Shown here: one piece after another, positions 37,510 through 45,506 of the stretch
Position numbering within the stretch: position 1 is the stretch's first letter
Layout: each line of letters starts with the position of its first letter
Assembly: GCF_014879935.1 (NCBI RefSeq)
Contig: NZ_JACSRD010000051.1
Span: forward strand, 1-54,996
Direction of reading: 5' to 3'
DNA: 54,996 nt
DNA from: Prosthecobacter sp.
Lineage (GTDB): Bacteria; Verrucomicrobiota; Verrucomicrobiia; Verrucomicrobiales; Verrucomicrobiaceae
The notes under the pieces: model-generated
Told to the model about the DNA's origin: nothing
Databases searched by the model: none
Seen by the model: only the letters and a program-made list of their open reading frames with translations
Program-made: the position numbers and the translations under genes

Positions 37510-38913
37510 TCATCCCCACTCCTTCAGCCTTTCCGGGAACGGGCAGTTGGCGCAGGCGGAGTCGTCTTCGAGACAGAAGTCCTCGTAAATCTGCAGCAGG
37601 CCCTGCTGGTGATGCAGCCTGGTGGTGAATGCCTTGCCGCGTTCGTCATCGCCGAAGAGACGCAGCACGGCGCGGCGGAGCTTCTGATTGTCGAGCAACG
37701 CGGGGAGTTCGAGATATTCGGCCCACAAACGCGTGCGCTCTGGCACCAGCAACGGGTAGGCGACGTTCGCCAGCATCTCCTGCACGCGCGTTTCACCGAT
37801 GAGCGCGAGTGCTTTCGACGCAGGATTCGCCATCAGCGTGTAATGCGTGGTCCAGAACTCATGGGCGAGCGCCAGCAGCGATTCGCGCCATGCGGCCTGG
37901 CTCCAGCGCGTGGCGTCGGCCAGCGGGGCGATGATCTGCGGCCACGCACTCAACATCGCCGCCAGGGCGCCGAGACGACGCTGCGGATGATTGCCCGGGC
38001 GTGTGGCGGCCAGTTTCCAACGTGGGAGTTGGCGTTCATCCAGCCAGCGCAGGCAGGCATGACGCTGTTTCCACCATTCGCTCCACAGTTGACGCAGGTA
38101 AGCCCGTGTCTCCGGCTCCGTGTCCTCCGCGCGGATGGTTTCGAGAAAGCCGGACACGCCGAAAAGCAACGACTCGCGCTTTGCGGCATCCAGTTTCAGC
38201 AACTTCTTCAGCGGCAGCCGCTGGCTGAGCAGCGTGAAGGGCTGCTGGTTGTTGCGATAACCCAAGGTTCGTGCCAGCGCCTGATAAATAGCCTCTTCAC
38301 GCCCCTGTGCGGCCACACAGCGGTGCAGGCGCTTCGATTTCAACTCGAGCCGGTATTGCGCGGCGGATTCCAGCATGGACTGCACGCGAGCGGGCTCCAT
38401 TTCGCGCAATGGCGTGGCGCAGCGGCCAATGCGTGCGGCGGCGAGACCGCGATTCGGCTTCGCATCTGGCGCGAGCATCGATGCTTCGAGCTTTACCTGC
38501 ACGACTTCGCGATTCTGGCTCGTGCGTGTGAAGAAACGCTCCGCCGGCGAGCTGAAAAACAGATGCAGCACCACGCGATCGTAGTCGGCGTTCATGCTGT
38601 GGTTGTGTCGTTCCCAGTCGCGGGCGTCAGGATCGAGTTCGATGTCGCCCTGCACGGTTTCATCGCCCATGCGGATGGCGCAGTTCGTGAAATCCGGGCC
38701 TGCACCCGAGTTCCACACGCCGAAGTCGGTGATCGTGACCTGCCGGCCATCGTTGCTGGCGAATTCACTGCCAAACGCCCCCGCGAACCACAGGCTCTGC
38801 AGATCCAGCTCCGGCATCGGCCCTTCAAAGCCGGGCAACTGCGACTCCTCGATGCCGGAAAACACCGCATCGCGAAAGCGTGCGTAGCGATCGGCGAGCG
38901 GGAGTGGTGTCAT
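37510..38913 (-). CDS. DUF2851 family protein
   Basis: 467 aa from ATG 38913 (MTPLPLADRYARF); the two codons added by an upstream TTG are not used. The sequence matches DUF2851: LWFAGAFGSEFASNDGRQVTI, FGVWNSGAGPDFTNCAIRMG, VQGDIELDPDARDWERHNHS, DRVVLHLFFSS, and the C-terminal cysteine cluster CLEDDSACANCPFPERL. Function unknown; the early region looks nuclease-like and the C-terminal cysteines could bind metal. Its first 24 bases are the source of the 5' end of the chimeric scrap at 39663-39854. It starts 7 bp after the STN-like gene. Confidence 0.88.
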   Translation of the reverse strand: MTPLPLADRYARFRDAVFSGIEESQLPGFEGPMPELDLQSLWFAGAFGSEFASNDGRQVTITDFGVWNSGAGPDFTNCAIRMGDETVQGDIELDPDARDWERHNHSMNADYDRVVLHLFFSSPAERFFTRTSQNREVVQVKLEASMLAPDAKPNRGLAAARIGRCATPLREMEPARVQSMLESAAQYRLELKSKRLHRCVAAQGREEAIYQALARTLGYRNNQQPFTLLSQRLPLKKLLKLDAAKRESLLFGVSGFLETIRAEDTEPETRAYLRQLWSEWWKQRHACLRWLDERQLPRWKLAATRPGNHPQRRLGALAAMLSAWPQIIAPLADATRWSQAAWRESLLALAHEFWTTHYTLMANPASKALALIGETRVQEMLANVAYPLLVPERTRLWAEYLELPALLDNQKLRRAVLRLFGDDERGKAFTTRLHHQQGLLQIYEDFCLEDDSACANCPFPERLKEWG

Positions 38914-38920
38914 GGGCAAG

Positions 38921-39607
38921 TCACTTGGACTCTACAGGAGTGAGCAGATAAGACTGGCCGTCCTCAGAGAGTTGGTAACCGCCGAGTTCGGCGACGTAAG
39001 CCAGCGCATAAGGCAGCGGGATGTTCCGCAGGTCGATGGCCACTTTGGCATCCGTGCCACCCGGGTTCACAACAATGTTCACGCCTTTCTTCTCGGGATC
39101 CAGGTCACGCGATTTGACGCGGAAGTATTCAACCGCGGCGGCGATGCTTGCCTCACGGAACTGGACGACTGGAAAGATGATCTGGTCCGCGTTCCCAAGA
39201 ACCGGCGGGGGGGTGGCAGCGGGAGGCGCGGGCTTCTCCTCAAAGCTGGCGGCCAGGACGACCGCATGTTTTTCCACTCGGTATTGCAGCCCGGCACGCT
39301 CGGCACAATAACGCACGACCTCGATCAGCGGTGCGTTCCTTAGATCCAGGCTGATCATGTCGGTCGATCCACCACCTCGAAGAACAATGGAGACGCCCTT
39401 CGGAACTGGTGGCTGGCTGATCGTGTCCAGGTCACGGCTTTTCACCCGGATGTATTCGAGCGCCTGTTCCAGGGTGGCGTCTTTGAACTGCACGACCGGA
39501 AAGAGGATGTTCTGAACTTTTTCCTCCATGGTCACTTCGCCCGACTGAGCGAGGGCAGAGCCATGAAGCAGAAGTGCGATGAGCGTGGCTTTGAAGATGA
39601 GGTGCAT
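38921..39607 (-). CDS. secreted protein with two STN-like (secretin/TonB short N-terminal) repeats
   Basis: 228 aa from ATG 39607, which gives the signal peptide MHLIFKATLIALLLHGSALA; the longer frame upstream is cysteine/arginine-rich nonsense. Two repeats at about 28-120 and 141-225 share the pattern I(I/L)FPVVQF-(K/R)(E/D)A(T/S)...A-VE(Y)FRVKSRDLD...GV-I...(I/V)xLDLRNxPLxxAxxYxAE. This is the beta-alpha-beta pattern of STN-like domains that Planctomycetota and Verrucomicrobiota often encode as stand-alone secreted proteins. Probably periplasmic and protein-protein or ligand binding. A diverged second copy is fused to the GH62 protein at 39871-41514. Confidence 0.83.
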   Translation of the reverse strand: MHLIFKATLIALLLHGSALAQSGEVTMEEKVQNILFPVVQFKDATLEQALEYIRVKSRDLDTISQPPVPKGVSIVLRGGGSTDMISLDLRNAPLIEVVRYCAERAGLQYRVEKHAVVLAASFEEKPAPPAATPPPVLGNADQIIFPVVQFREASIAAAVEYFRVKSRDLDPEKKGVNIVVNPGGTDAKVAIDLRNIPLPYALAYVAELGGYQLSEDGQSYLLTPVESK

Positions 39608-39662
39608 GGTCTTTGGGAAAGTAACGAGGCTAAAGGATCGCCGCCAACAACAGCAATTCATT

Positions 39663-39854
39663 TTACTGCGTGAGGAGGCTGATCTTCCACGGGATGCTGC
39701 CATACTTTGGCGCTTTGTAGCCTTGCTCATCCACGCCTTGGAAGACGAAACGCAGGTCGGCAGGGCCGATTTCGAGGGTTTCGTCGTTGGTGGAGCGGAT
39801 GAGTTCGCCGTGGCTGATGCTGGTGGTCCAGTCGGCGAGCGGGAGTGGTGTCAT
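39663..39854 (-). pseudogene. chimeric scrap: DUF2851 5' end joined to GH62 3' end
   Basis: 63 codons. The first eight (MTPLPLAD) are those of the DUF2851 gene start. From WTTSISHGELIRS to KYGSIPWKISLLTQ it is the C-terminal end of the GH62 protein, about 85% identical in DNA to about 40520-40683. The join lies in the shared word CTCGCCGA. This fragment is the junction of a tandem duplication and preserves the original GH62 stop. It is open but cannot form a catalytic domain. Confidence 0.8.
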
Positions 39855-39870
39855 AGTGAATGGTTCGTGA

Positions 39871-41514
39871 TCAGTTGTCCTTGAGCGGTGTTAGCAAAAA
39901 GTCCTGGCCAACAACCTCCACCTTGTATCCGGCCAGCCAGGCAGAGTAGGTCAGTGCTTCTGGCAATGGCATGTGTCGGAGATCCAGAGTGATCATCGGT
40001 TTGTTGGAAACACCTGACTTTATGCGGATTTCAACCCCTGTTTCTTTTGGATCGAGCAATCTGGACTTCACACGAAAAAACTCCACGGCCTCCTCCAGAG
40101 TGGCTTCTTGAAATTGGACCACGGGAAAGATGATTTGGTCAGCATTCAATCCAGGAATGGGTTTCCAAGTTGGCACTTTTGCTTTTGGAGGACTGAAGAT
40201 CACGGCAGACGGATGAACAGTGAGTTTCTTGCCAGCCATGGCCGCGATTTGGTGAAGCGCGCTTCCCACAGTCACGTCTTGCAAGTCCATGGAGATCGAA
40301 GGTTGGTCTTTGTTGTTGTCAGGGAAGACCACCACGTTGACGGGGCTGTAGGCATAGAAGTAATGAGAGAAGAAGTCTCCGTAATCTGCCGGCGGGTCGC
40401 CTTCCCACACACGGGCAGCATCGATTGCCTCATCAAGAGTGGCATTCTTCAGGGAAACTCTTGGAATGGCTCGCTTGAGGTGTTCCTCCACGCTGAAAAA
40501 AGGAGGCTCCAGGTGGAGAAGGCCGATCTTCCACGGGATGCTCCCGTACTTCGGCGCTTTGTAGCCTTGCTCATCAACGCCTTGGAAGACAAACCGAAGA
40601 GCTACAGGATCGACTTCGAGGGTTTCGTCGTTGGAACTGCGGATCAACTCGCCGTGGCTGATGCTGGCGGTCCAATCGGCGAGTGGGGTGATCTGTTCGG
40701 TGGCTGCGAAGGGTTTTTCGCGCGTGGTGGCGAGCGGTTTCCACGGGCCTTCGATCTTGTCGGCGAGCCAGGCTTTGTAGTAGCGATGACCTTTCCCGAG
40801 CGCCTCGATGAGGGTGAGGTATTGGTCGCGGCCTTTGAGCTTGTAGGTGCAGGAGGCTTCGAAGAGCGCCTCCTTGGTGTCTTTGAGCAGCAGTTCGGGC
40901 TTGGACCAGCCGAGCGGGAAGTTTTGCTTCGCGGTTTCGCGTCGCCAGAAATGGCCGTCGTCGCTGGTGTAGAGGAGGTGGGCCTTGGTGGCATCACAGA
41001 TGACCCAGAAGTCGATCCATTTGGTCTTCGTGCCGCCTTCGGGCAGCGTTTCGATCATGGGCTGCGGCTTCGTCCACGACTTCGGATCGGCGATGTCGGT
41101 GGTGGTGGAGAAGTAGGGGCCGAATTTGAGCGCCTTCTTTTCATCGGCGAGCTGGTAGATGAGATACCACTTGTGATGTGGCGTGAAGTAAAAGACCTGC
41201 GGGGCGCAGTGGTACTGATCGTGGAAGTCGAGCGTGTGGCGCGTGGCTTTGTCGGCGTCCTTCCAGTCGGTGAAGCTCAGGTATTGCATGTCCACCTTGC
41301 CCGAGGCGCGGCGATGCGTGGCGAAGAGGTACCATTTCCCGTCGTGAAACACCATCGTGGGGTCTTTGAGCGCCACATCGGGATCGGCGGCATTTTCCGC
41401 GGGTGTGATGAGTGGCGGCGTGCTCTTCCAATGAAACTCGCCCGTCGTGAGCCATGCCGGATCGGCCGCTTGAAGCGTTGCGGCGGCAAACAGAAGCATG
41501 GCGAGCGGTTTCAT
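39871..41514 (-). CDS. GH62 alpha-L-arabinofuranosidase fused to STN-like repeats
   Basis: 547 aa from ATG 41514 (signal MKPLAMLLFAAATLQA), overlapping the HAD stop by 4 bp. Residues about 20-333 are a five-bladed GH62 domain: KDPTMVFHDGKWYLFATHR (D51), FHDQYHCAPQVFYF, KWIDFWVICDA, LFEASCTYKL (E219 likely acid), ISHGELIRSSNDETLEVDP and QGVDEQGYKAPKYGSIPW. It should release arabinose from arabinoxylan or arabinan. After IGLL (333) the family's normal end is replaced by two diverged STN-like repeats (about 340-442 and 460-545), the second close to those of the gene at 38921. The fusion looks recent and derived from the neighbouring duplication. Confidence 0.88.
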   Translation of the reverse strand: MKPLAMLLFAAATLQAADPAWLTTGEFHWKSTPPLITPAENAADPDVALKDPTMVFHDGKWYLFATHRRASGKVDMQYLSFTDWKDADKATRHTLDFHDQYHCAPQVFYFTPHHKWYLIYQLADEKKALKFGPYFSTTTDIADPKSWTKPQPMIETLPEGGTKTKWIDFWVICDATKAHLLYTSDDGHFWRRETAKQNFPLGWSKPELLLKDTKEALFEASCTYKLKGRDQYLTLIEALGKGHRYYKAWLADKIEGPWKPLATTREKPFAATEQITPLADWTASISHGELIRSSNDETLEVDPVALRFVFQGVDEQGYKAPKYGSIPWKIGLLHLEPPFFSVEEHLKRAIPRVSLKNATLDEAIDAARVWEGDPPADYGDFFSHYFYAYSPVNVVVFPDNNKDQPSISMDLQDVTVGSALHQIAAMAGKKLTVHPSAVIFSPPKAKVPTWKPIPGLNADQIIFPVVQFQEATLEEAVEFFRVKSRLLDPKETGVEIRIKSGVSNKPMITLDLRHMPLPEALTYSAWLAGYKVEVVGQDFLLTPLKDN

Positions 41515-42170
41515 GACATCAGTTCCTTGAGGGTCACGTGCGCGAGGGACTCGACGCGCTTCCACGCACCGGTAAAGTCGAGGTGACGTGTCATCGGTCC
41601 CGGCGCGACAACGCAGCGGATGCCGGCGGCGAGGGCGGCACGGAGGCCGTTGAGCGAGTCTTCGAAGATGACGGCCTCCTCGGGCTGCACGCCGAGTTTT
41701 TCGGCGGCGTGAAGGAACAGGCTCGGATCAGGCTTCACCTTGCCAGTATCATCGACGGTGGAGATGTGATGGAAGTGATCGTGCAGACCGAGCTGATCCA
41801 TCCACGAGTCGATCCACGTGCGCGGGCTGCTGGAGGCGATGGCGATGCGCAGGCCGAGGGCATTTGCTTCTTGAAGCAGATCGGCGACGCCGGGGAGAAG
41901 GTGCAAATGCTTGCGCAGCTCGCTCTCGCGAGTTTTGCGGGTGATTTCGACGGCTTCCCAATCGAAAGCGCGACCGGTGCGCTCTTCGAGGTCGCGACGC
42001 GGGTCGTAGCTGGTGTTGAAATCGGTGCCGACGACCTGGGCGTAAAGCTCGACGGGCAGTTCGTGGCCGTGCTCCGCGAAGATTTCCCTCCAGGTGTGAT
42101 AACCGGTGCTTTCAGTGTCAACGATGAGGCCGTCGAAGTCGAAGATCACGGCGCGGATGGGGGCGGGCAT
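41511..42170 (-). CDS. HAD-IA family hydrolase (beta-phosphoglucomutase-like)
   Basis: 219 aa from ATG 42170; a longer frame to 42227 runs through a palindrome-rich spacer and is not used. HAD motifs: FDFDGLIVDTE (nucleophile D11, D13), IASSSP (113-115), K144-PDP, FEDSLNG (E170-D171). A helical cap at about 18-85 marks subfamily IA. Likely a sugar-phosphate phosphatase or phosphoglucomutase-type enzyme in the cytoplasm. Its stop overlaps the GH62 start (ATGA 41511-41514), indicating coupling, which would fit intracellular processing of a released sugar. Confidence 0.88.
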   Translation of the reverse strand: MPAPIRAVIFDFDGLIVDTESTGYHTWREIFAEHGHELPVELYAQVVGTDFNTSYDPRRDLEERTGRAFDWEAVEITRKTRESELRKHLHLLPGVADLLQEANALGLRIAIASSSPRTWIDSWMDQLGLHDHFHHISTVDDTGKVKPDPSLFLHAAEKLGVQPEEAVIFEDSLNGLRAALAAGIRCVVAPGPMTRHLDFTGAWKRVESLAHVTLKELMS

Positions 42171-42181
42171 GCCTATGGAGT

Positions 42182-42265
42182 GCCGACGAATCGTCGGCCC
42201 GCCAAGTTCTTTTTGCCGCCGAATCACCGGCTCCAGGAGACATTCGTCCCGACTCTGGAGAGTCG
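42182..42265. repeat. two short perfect hairpins between NDH-2 fusion and HAD genes
   Basis: GCCGACGA-A-TCGTCGGC (42182-42198) and CGACTCT-GG-AGAGTCG (42250-42265). The second lies 14 bp beyond the stop of the minus-strand NDH-2 fusion gene. They may act as terminators or be REP-like units. The intervening sequence has no gene. Confidence 0.5.
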
Positions 42266-42278
42266 AGCGACGACCGGA

Positions 42279-44303
42279 CTACGCCTGCCGCACGCCTTTG
42301 AGCAAATCGAACAGTGTGATCATGCCGAGAAGATGGTTTTGATCATCGACGACGACGGCTTTGCTGACGCCGGTGCGCATGAGGGTTTGCACGAGTGTGG
42401 GCACGGGTGTGTCAGAGGTGACGCAGAAGGGCTTCGTGAGCGGGAGGGCGCTGAGTTTGTCCACGCAGGTGAGGCCGTGATTCTTCAGCCACTCGTAGCA
42501 GATGCTGCGGCGCAGCAGACCGACGACTCGACCGCCATCGGTGATGGGATAGGTGCTGTGCGGATGCGTTTGGAATTCGGTGACGGCGTCCTGCACGGTG
42601 GCGCTGGATTCGAGGGAGGCGACGTCGCGCGTCATAACGTCCGCAGCGGTGGCGCTGCGTGTGGCCTCGGGAATGGCGGCGACGGTCTGCTGGATCTCCT
42701 CCGGCAGATGATACTGCTGCGCGGAGGCACGGAAAAGGGTGTCGAGGCTGCCAATGCTCTTCACGAGTGTTTTGAAGGTCTCGCCATCGATGGCGACGAG
42801 TTCGCTGGCTTCCTTTGCGGTGGCGTCGAAGCGCCAGACACCATCGCTGAGCAATGCACGTTCGCCAAAGTGCTCGCCAGGGCCGCAGGTCTTCACGATT
42901 TGTCCCTGCGCGTCGGTGATGTCCACGCGGCCTTTTTTGACGGCGTAGAGCGATTGCGCGGGTTCGCCGGAGTGGAAGAGCGAGTCGCCGGGCTCGAGGT
43001 GCATCTCGCCAAGCGGCGAGGAGAAATTCGGCGTGAGCAGGTTGATGTCGCGCGGGAAGAACAGCTCGAAGGTCCACTCGGCCATGACGCGCAGTTTGCG
43101 GTCGATGCCCGGGAGTTTCATGAGGTAGATGGAGCGCCACATGAACCACGCGATGAGGCCGGAGAAACGCAAGCCCAGGATCTGCGCGACGGCTTTGCGG
43201 TGGCCGATGGTGGCGAGTTCGCCGAGGCCGGTGAAGGTGAAGGGCTTCAGCTTTTTGCCTTCAATGGCGGCGACGATGTTTTTGCCGACGACCACGCCCT
43301 GGCGCATGGCGAACTGCGCGGTCTCGGGACAGGTTCCCCCGTTGTGTTTCGGATACATGGCGCAATCGCCTGCCGACCACACGTTTTCGACGCCCTTCAC
43401 GGCTCCGGTTGGCTCGACGCTGATTTTGCCGCGTTCGAGTGGCAGAGCGTTTGCCGCGCCGAGCTTTTGAATGAGCGGATGCGGCGCGTTGCCGACGGTG
43501 CAGACGACCAGGCTGCAGTTGAGCGAAACACCATCGCTGAGCTGCACGGTGCGGGCGGTCACGGCACGCACGCGGCATTTGAAGACAAGCTTCACGCCCA
43601 TCTTTGCGAGGCAGTCGCCCGTGTAGTCGCCCAAACTTTCGCTCAACATGCCGAGCAGACGATCACCGCTGTGCACGAGCGTGACGCTGGGCTCGTCGGA
43701 CTGGATGTTCTCATAGTAGCGCAGCACGCCGGCGATGAGGTCCTGGATCTGACCGGCGGTTTCAACGCCGGAGAAGCCGCCGCCCACGACGACGAAAGAA
43801 AGGAGGTCCTTCCGCTGCTGCGAGTGCGTGAGGAGATTCGCCTCCTCCATGCGGCTGATGATGGCGGCGCGGAGTTTCATCGCGTCGCCGACATTGCGCA
43901 TGAGAAACGCGTGCTCCGACATGCCGGGAATGCGGCTGAGATCGACATGCGCACCTGGAGCGAGCATGAGATGCTTGAAACCGATGGTGAAATGCGGTGC
44001 GCAGGCGCCGCCATCGAGCGTGAGCACGTGTGTGGCGAGATCGATGGCCGTCACCTCGCCTTTCAAGACTTCCGCCCCCTGGCAGATGATGCGGATGGGA
44101 TTCACCACATGCTGTGCGGCCAGTGATCCGCCGACGACCTCCGGCAGCATGGGCTGGAAGACCATGTGATTCTCACTGGCGATGACGGCCACGCGCAATC
44201 CCGAGCCCACACTGCGTTTCAGAAGCTCCTTGGCACAATACACCCCGGCAAAACCTCCGCCGATGATGGCCACGTCGAATTGTCGGTCGGGGAGCTTGGT
44301 CAT
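42279..44303 (-). CDS. type II NADH dehydrogenase fused to cNMP-binding and two CBS domains
   Basis: 674 aa from ATG 44303 (MTKLPDRQFDVAIIGGGFAG); the open frame to 44546 crosses a terminator-like repeat. Residues 8-400 are an NDH-2 flavoprotein: FAD motif GGGFAG (15-20), second dinucleotide motif VVVGGGFSGVE (171-181), FAD-contact WSAGDCA (309-315), and a short C-terminal amphipathic region (AWFMWRSIYLMKLPG) for membrane attachment. Residues about 420-525 form a Crp-like cyclic-nucleotide-binding domain (PGDSLFHSGEPAQSLYAVKKG, GEHFGERALL). Residues about 550-674 are two CBS motifs. It should oxidise NADH to feed quinone, with ligand-controlled activity. It lies 77 bp downstream of the K+ channel gene. 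Confidence 0.9.
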   Translation of the reverse strand: MTKLPDRQFDVAIIGGGFAGVYCAKELLKRSVGSGLRVAVIASENHMVFQPMLPEVVGGSLAAQHVVNPIRIICQGAEVLKGEVTAIDLATHVLTLDGGACAPHFTIGFKHLMLAPGAHVDLSRIPGMSEHAFLMRNVGDAMKLRAAIISRMEEANLLTHSQQRKDLLSFVVVGGGFSGVETAGQIQDLIAGVLRYYENIQSDEPSVTLVHSGDRLLGMLSESLGDYTGDCLAKMGVKLVFKCRVRAVTARTVQLSDGVSLNCSLVVCTVGNAPHPLIQKLGAANALPLERGKISVEPTGAVKGVENVWSAGDCAMYPKHNGGTCPETAQFAMRQGVVVGKNIVAAIEGKKLKPFTFTGLGELATIGHRKAVAQILGLRFSGLIAWFMWRSIYLMKLPGIDRKLRVMAEWTFELFFPRDINLLTPNFSSPLGEMHLEPGDSLFHSGEPAQSLYAVKKGRVDITDAQGQIVKTCGPGEHFGERALLSDGVWRFDATAKEASELVAIDGETFKTLVKSIGSLDTLFRASAQQYHLPEEIQQTVAAIPEATRSATAADVMTRDVASLESSATVQDAVTEFQTHPHSTYPITDGGRVVGLLRRSICYEWLKNHGLTCVDKLSALPLTKPFCVTSDTPVPTLVQTLMRTGVSKAVVVDDQNHLLGMITLFDLLKGVRQA

Positions 44304-44343
44304 GTGGGAATGCGTGCAGAAGGCGAGCCATGTGGAGGGGGAA

Positions 44344-44386
44344 AAATGACGAATGAGGAATCGAGCGGCCGCCTCATTCGTCATTT
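44344..44386. terminator. perfect 15-bp inverted repeat built from the CATTCGTCATT-type repeat
   Basis: AAATGACGAATGAGG (44344-44358) and CCTCATTCGTCATTT (44372-44386) are perfect complements around a 13-nt loop. The right arm includes the stop codon of the K+ channel gene (44381-44383), so the channel's 3' end lies inside the repeat. On the minus strand the distal arm ends in TTTTTC, giving a usable terminator. The arms belong to the same repeat family that encodes signal peptides at 18556, 27050 and 52126. Confidence 0.65.
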
Positions 44387-45391
44387 CCTCATCACCCTCT
44401 TCAGCACCACCAGCGCGTCGCCAGGCATGAGCATGGCCGTGGGGCCGGGATTCAAGTCGGTGCCACCCTCTTTGCGCATGATCGCCACGGCCATGAGACG
44501 GCCTGCCGCGTCGGTTTCCACCTCGGAGATGCGTTTGTGCAGCCATGGGGAGTCCGGGCCGATCTCGATCTCCTCCATGTCGAGGCCAAGCTCGGTGAGA
44601 TGGTGTTCGAAATCGACGCTCGATTTCGTTTTGCCGCCGAGGATGTCGCGCGCGTTCGGATGCAGGATGAGATGGGCGATGCGGTCCGCGCCGATGTGCG
44701 CGGGCAGCACCACACGGTTGGCACCCGCCTGGAGCAGCTTGCGCTCCGTGGAGGGAACTTCGCCACGCGCGATGATTTGAACGGCGGGATTCATGTTTCT
44801 CGCGCTCAGGGTGATGAAGACGTTTGCCGCGTCATTCGGCAGCACGGTGGCCAGCACACGGGCGCGGGCGATGCCAGCGGCGCGGAGCACGGATTCGTCC
44901 GTGGTCTCGCCTTGCAGAGTGAGCCATCCGGCCTCGCGCACCTCAGCCACGCGGTCCGGAGCTTGATCGACGATCACAAAGGGAATGCCGCCCGCCTGGA
45001 GCTGGCTGGCGATCATGCGGCCGATCCGGCCAAAGCCGCAGATGATGGCGTGGTTTTTGAGCTTCTCGATTTCGTGTTCCATGCGTTTGCCTCCCAAGGC
45101 GAGTTGGATTTGAGCTTCCGTGAGCCACTGAACGAGGGTGCCGGTCACGAAAATGATGCCCGTGCAGCCGAGGACGATCAGCGCCATCGTCCACACACGC
45201 AGCCAGGGCTCGGTGATGGGCACCACCTCTCCAAAACCGACGCTGAACGCCGTGATGACGACCATGTAGAGGGCGTCTCCCCAAGACCAGCCCGCCACCC
45301 GGTAGCCCAGGGTGAAAACGGCCATGACGACACCCACGAAGGCGAAGGCATAGAGAAGATTGGTCTGGGGTCGGCTTTTGGAGATCGGCAT
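44381..45391 (-). CDS. two-TM potassium channel with RCK (TrkA-N/TrkA-C) domains
   Basis: 336 aa from ATG 45391; further in-frame ATGs up to 45748 would extend into the divergent ThuA gene and its promoter. TM1 (LLYAFAFVGVVMAVFTLGY, about 12-30), pore helix and filter TAFS-VGFGE (about 48-55; the usual T-V-G-Y-G-D is S-V-G-F-G-E), TM2 (VWTMALIVLGCTGIIFVTGTL, about 67-87). RCK_N with Rossmann motif ICGFGRIGRMIASQL (117-131) and RCK_C with DMEEIEIGPDSPWLHKRISE. RCK domains bind NAD(H) or nucleotides and gate such channels. It precedes the NADH dehydrogenase fusion on the same strand. The start is not certain. Confidence 0.86.
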   Translation of the reverse strand: MPISKSRPQTNLLYAFAFVGVVMAVFTLGYRVAGWSWGDALYMVVITAFSVGFGEVVPITEPWLRVWTMALIVLGCTGIIFVTGTLVQWLTEAQIQLALGGKRMEHEIEKLKNHAIICGFGRIGRMIASQLQAGGIPFVIVDQAPDRVAEVREAGWLTLQGETTDESVLRAAGIARARVLATVLPNDAANVFITLSARNMNPAVQIIARGEVPSTERKLLQAGANRVVLPAHIGADRIAHLILHPNARDILGGKTKSSVDFEHHLTELGLDMEEIEIGPDSPWLHKRISEVETDAAGRLMAVAIMRKEGGTDLNPGPTAMLMPGDALVVLKRVMRK

Positions 45392-45506
45392 TCGCTCGGT
45401 CGGAGCGGCACTGGGAGCGGGAGGCGTGCCAGAAGCGCCTCCGTGTCGCCGGACGCTTGTTGAAATGGGTGGCTCCTGGGGGGCGTTTGATGCAGTCTCT
45501 TCCACC

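Noticed and set aside
36066-38919. Longer N-termini of the pectate-lyase-like (to 37508) and DUF2851 (to 38919) genes
   Set aside because: Those frames begin with TTG and add residues before a clear ATG; the signal peptide and the duplicated ATG start at 39854 support the shorter forms.
41538-44126. 862-aa plus-strand frame
   Set aside because: Antisense to the HAD gene and the NDH-2 fusion, both of which show full catalytic motifs.
44304-44546. N-terminal extension of the NDH-2 fusion
   Set aside because: It would translate through the inverted repeat and the end of the channel gene; the FAD motif normally lies within 15 residues of the start.
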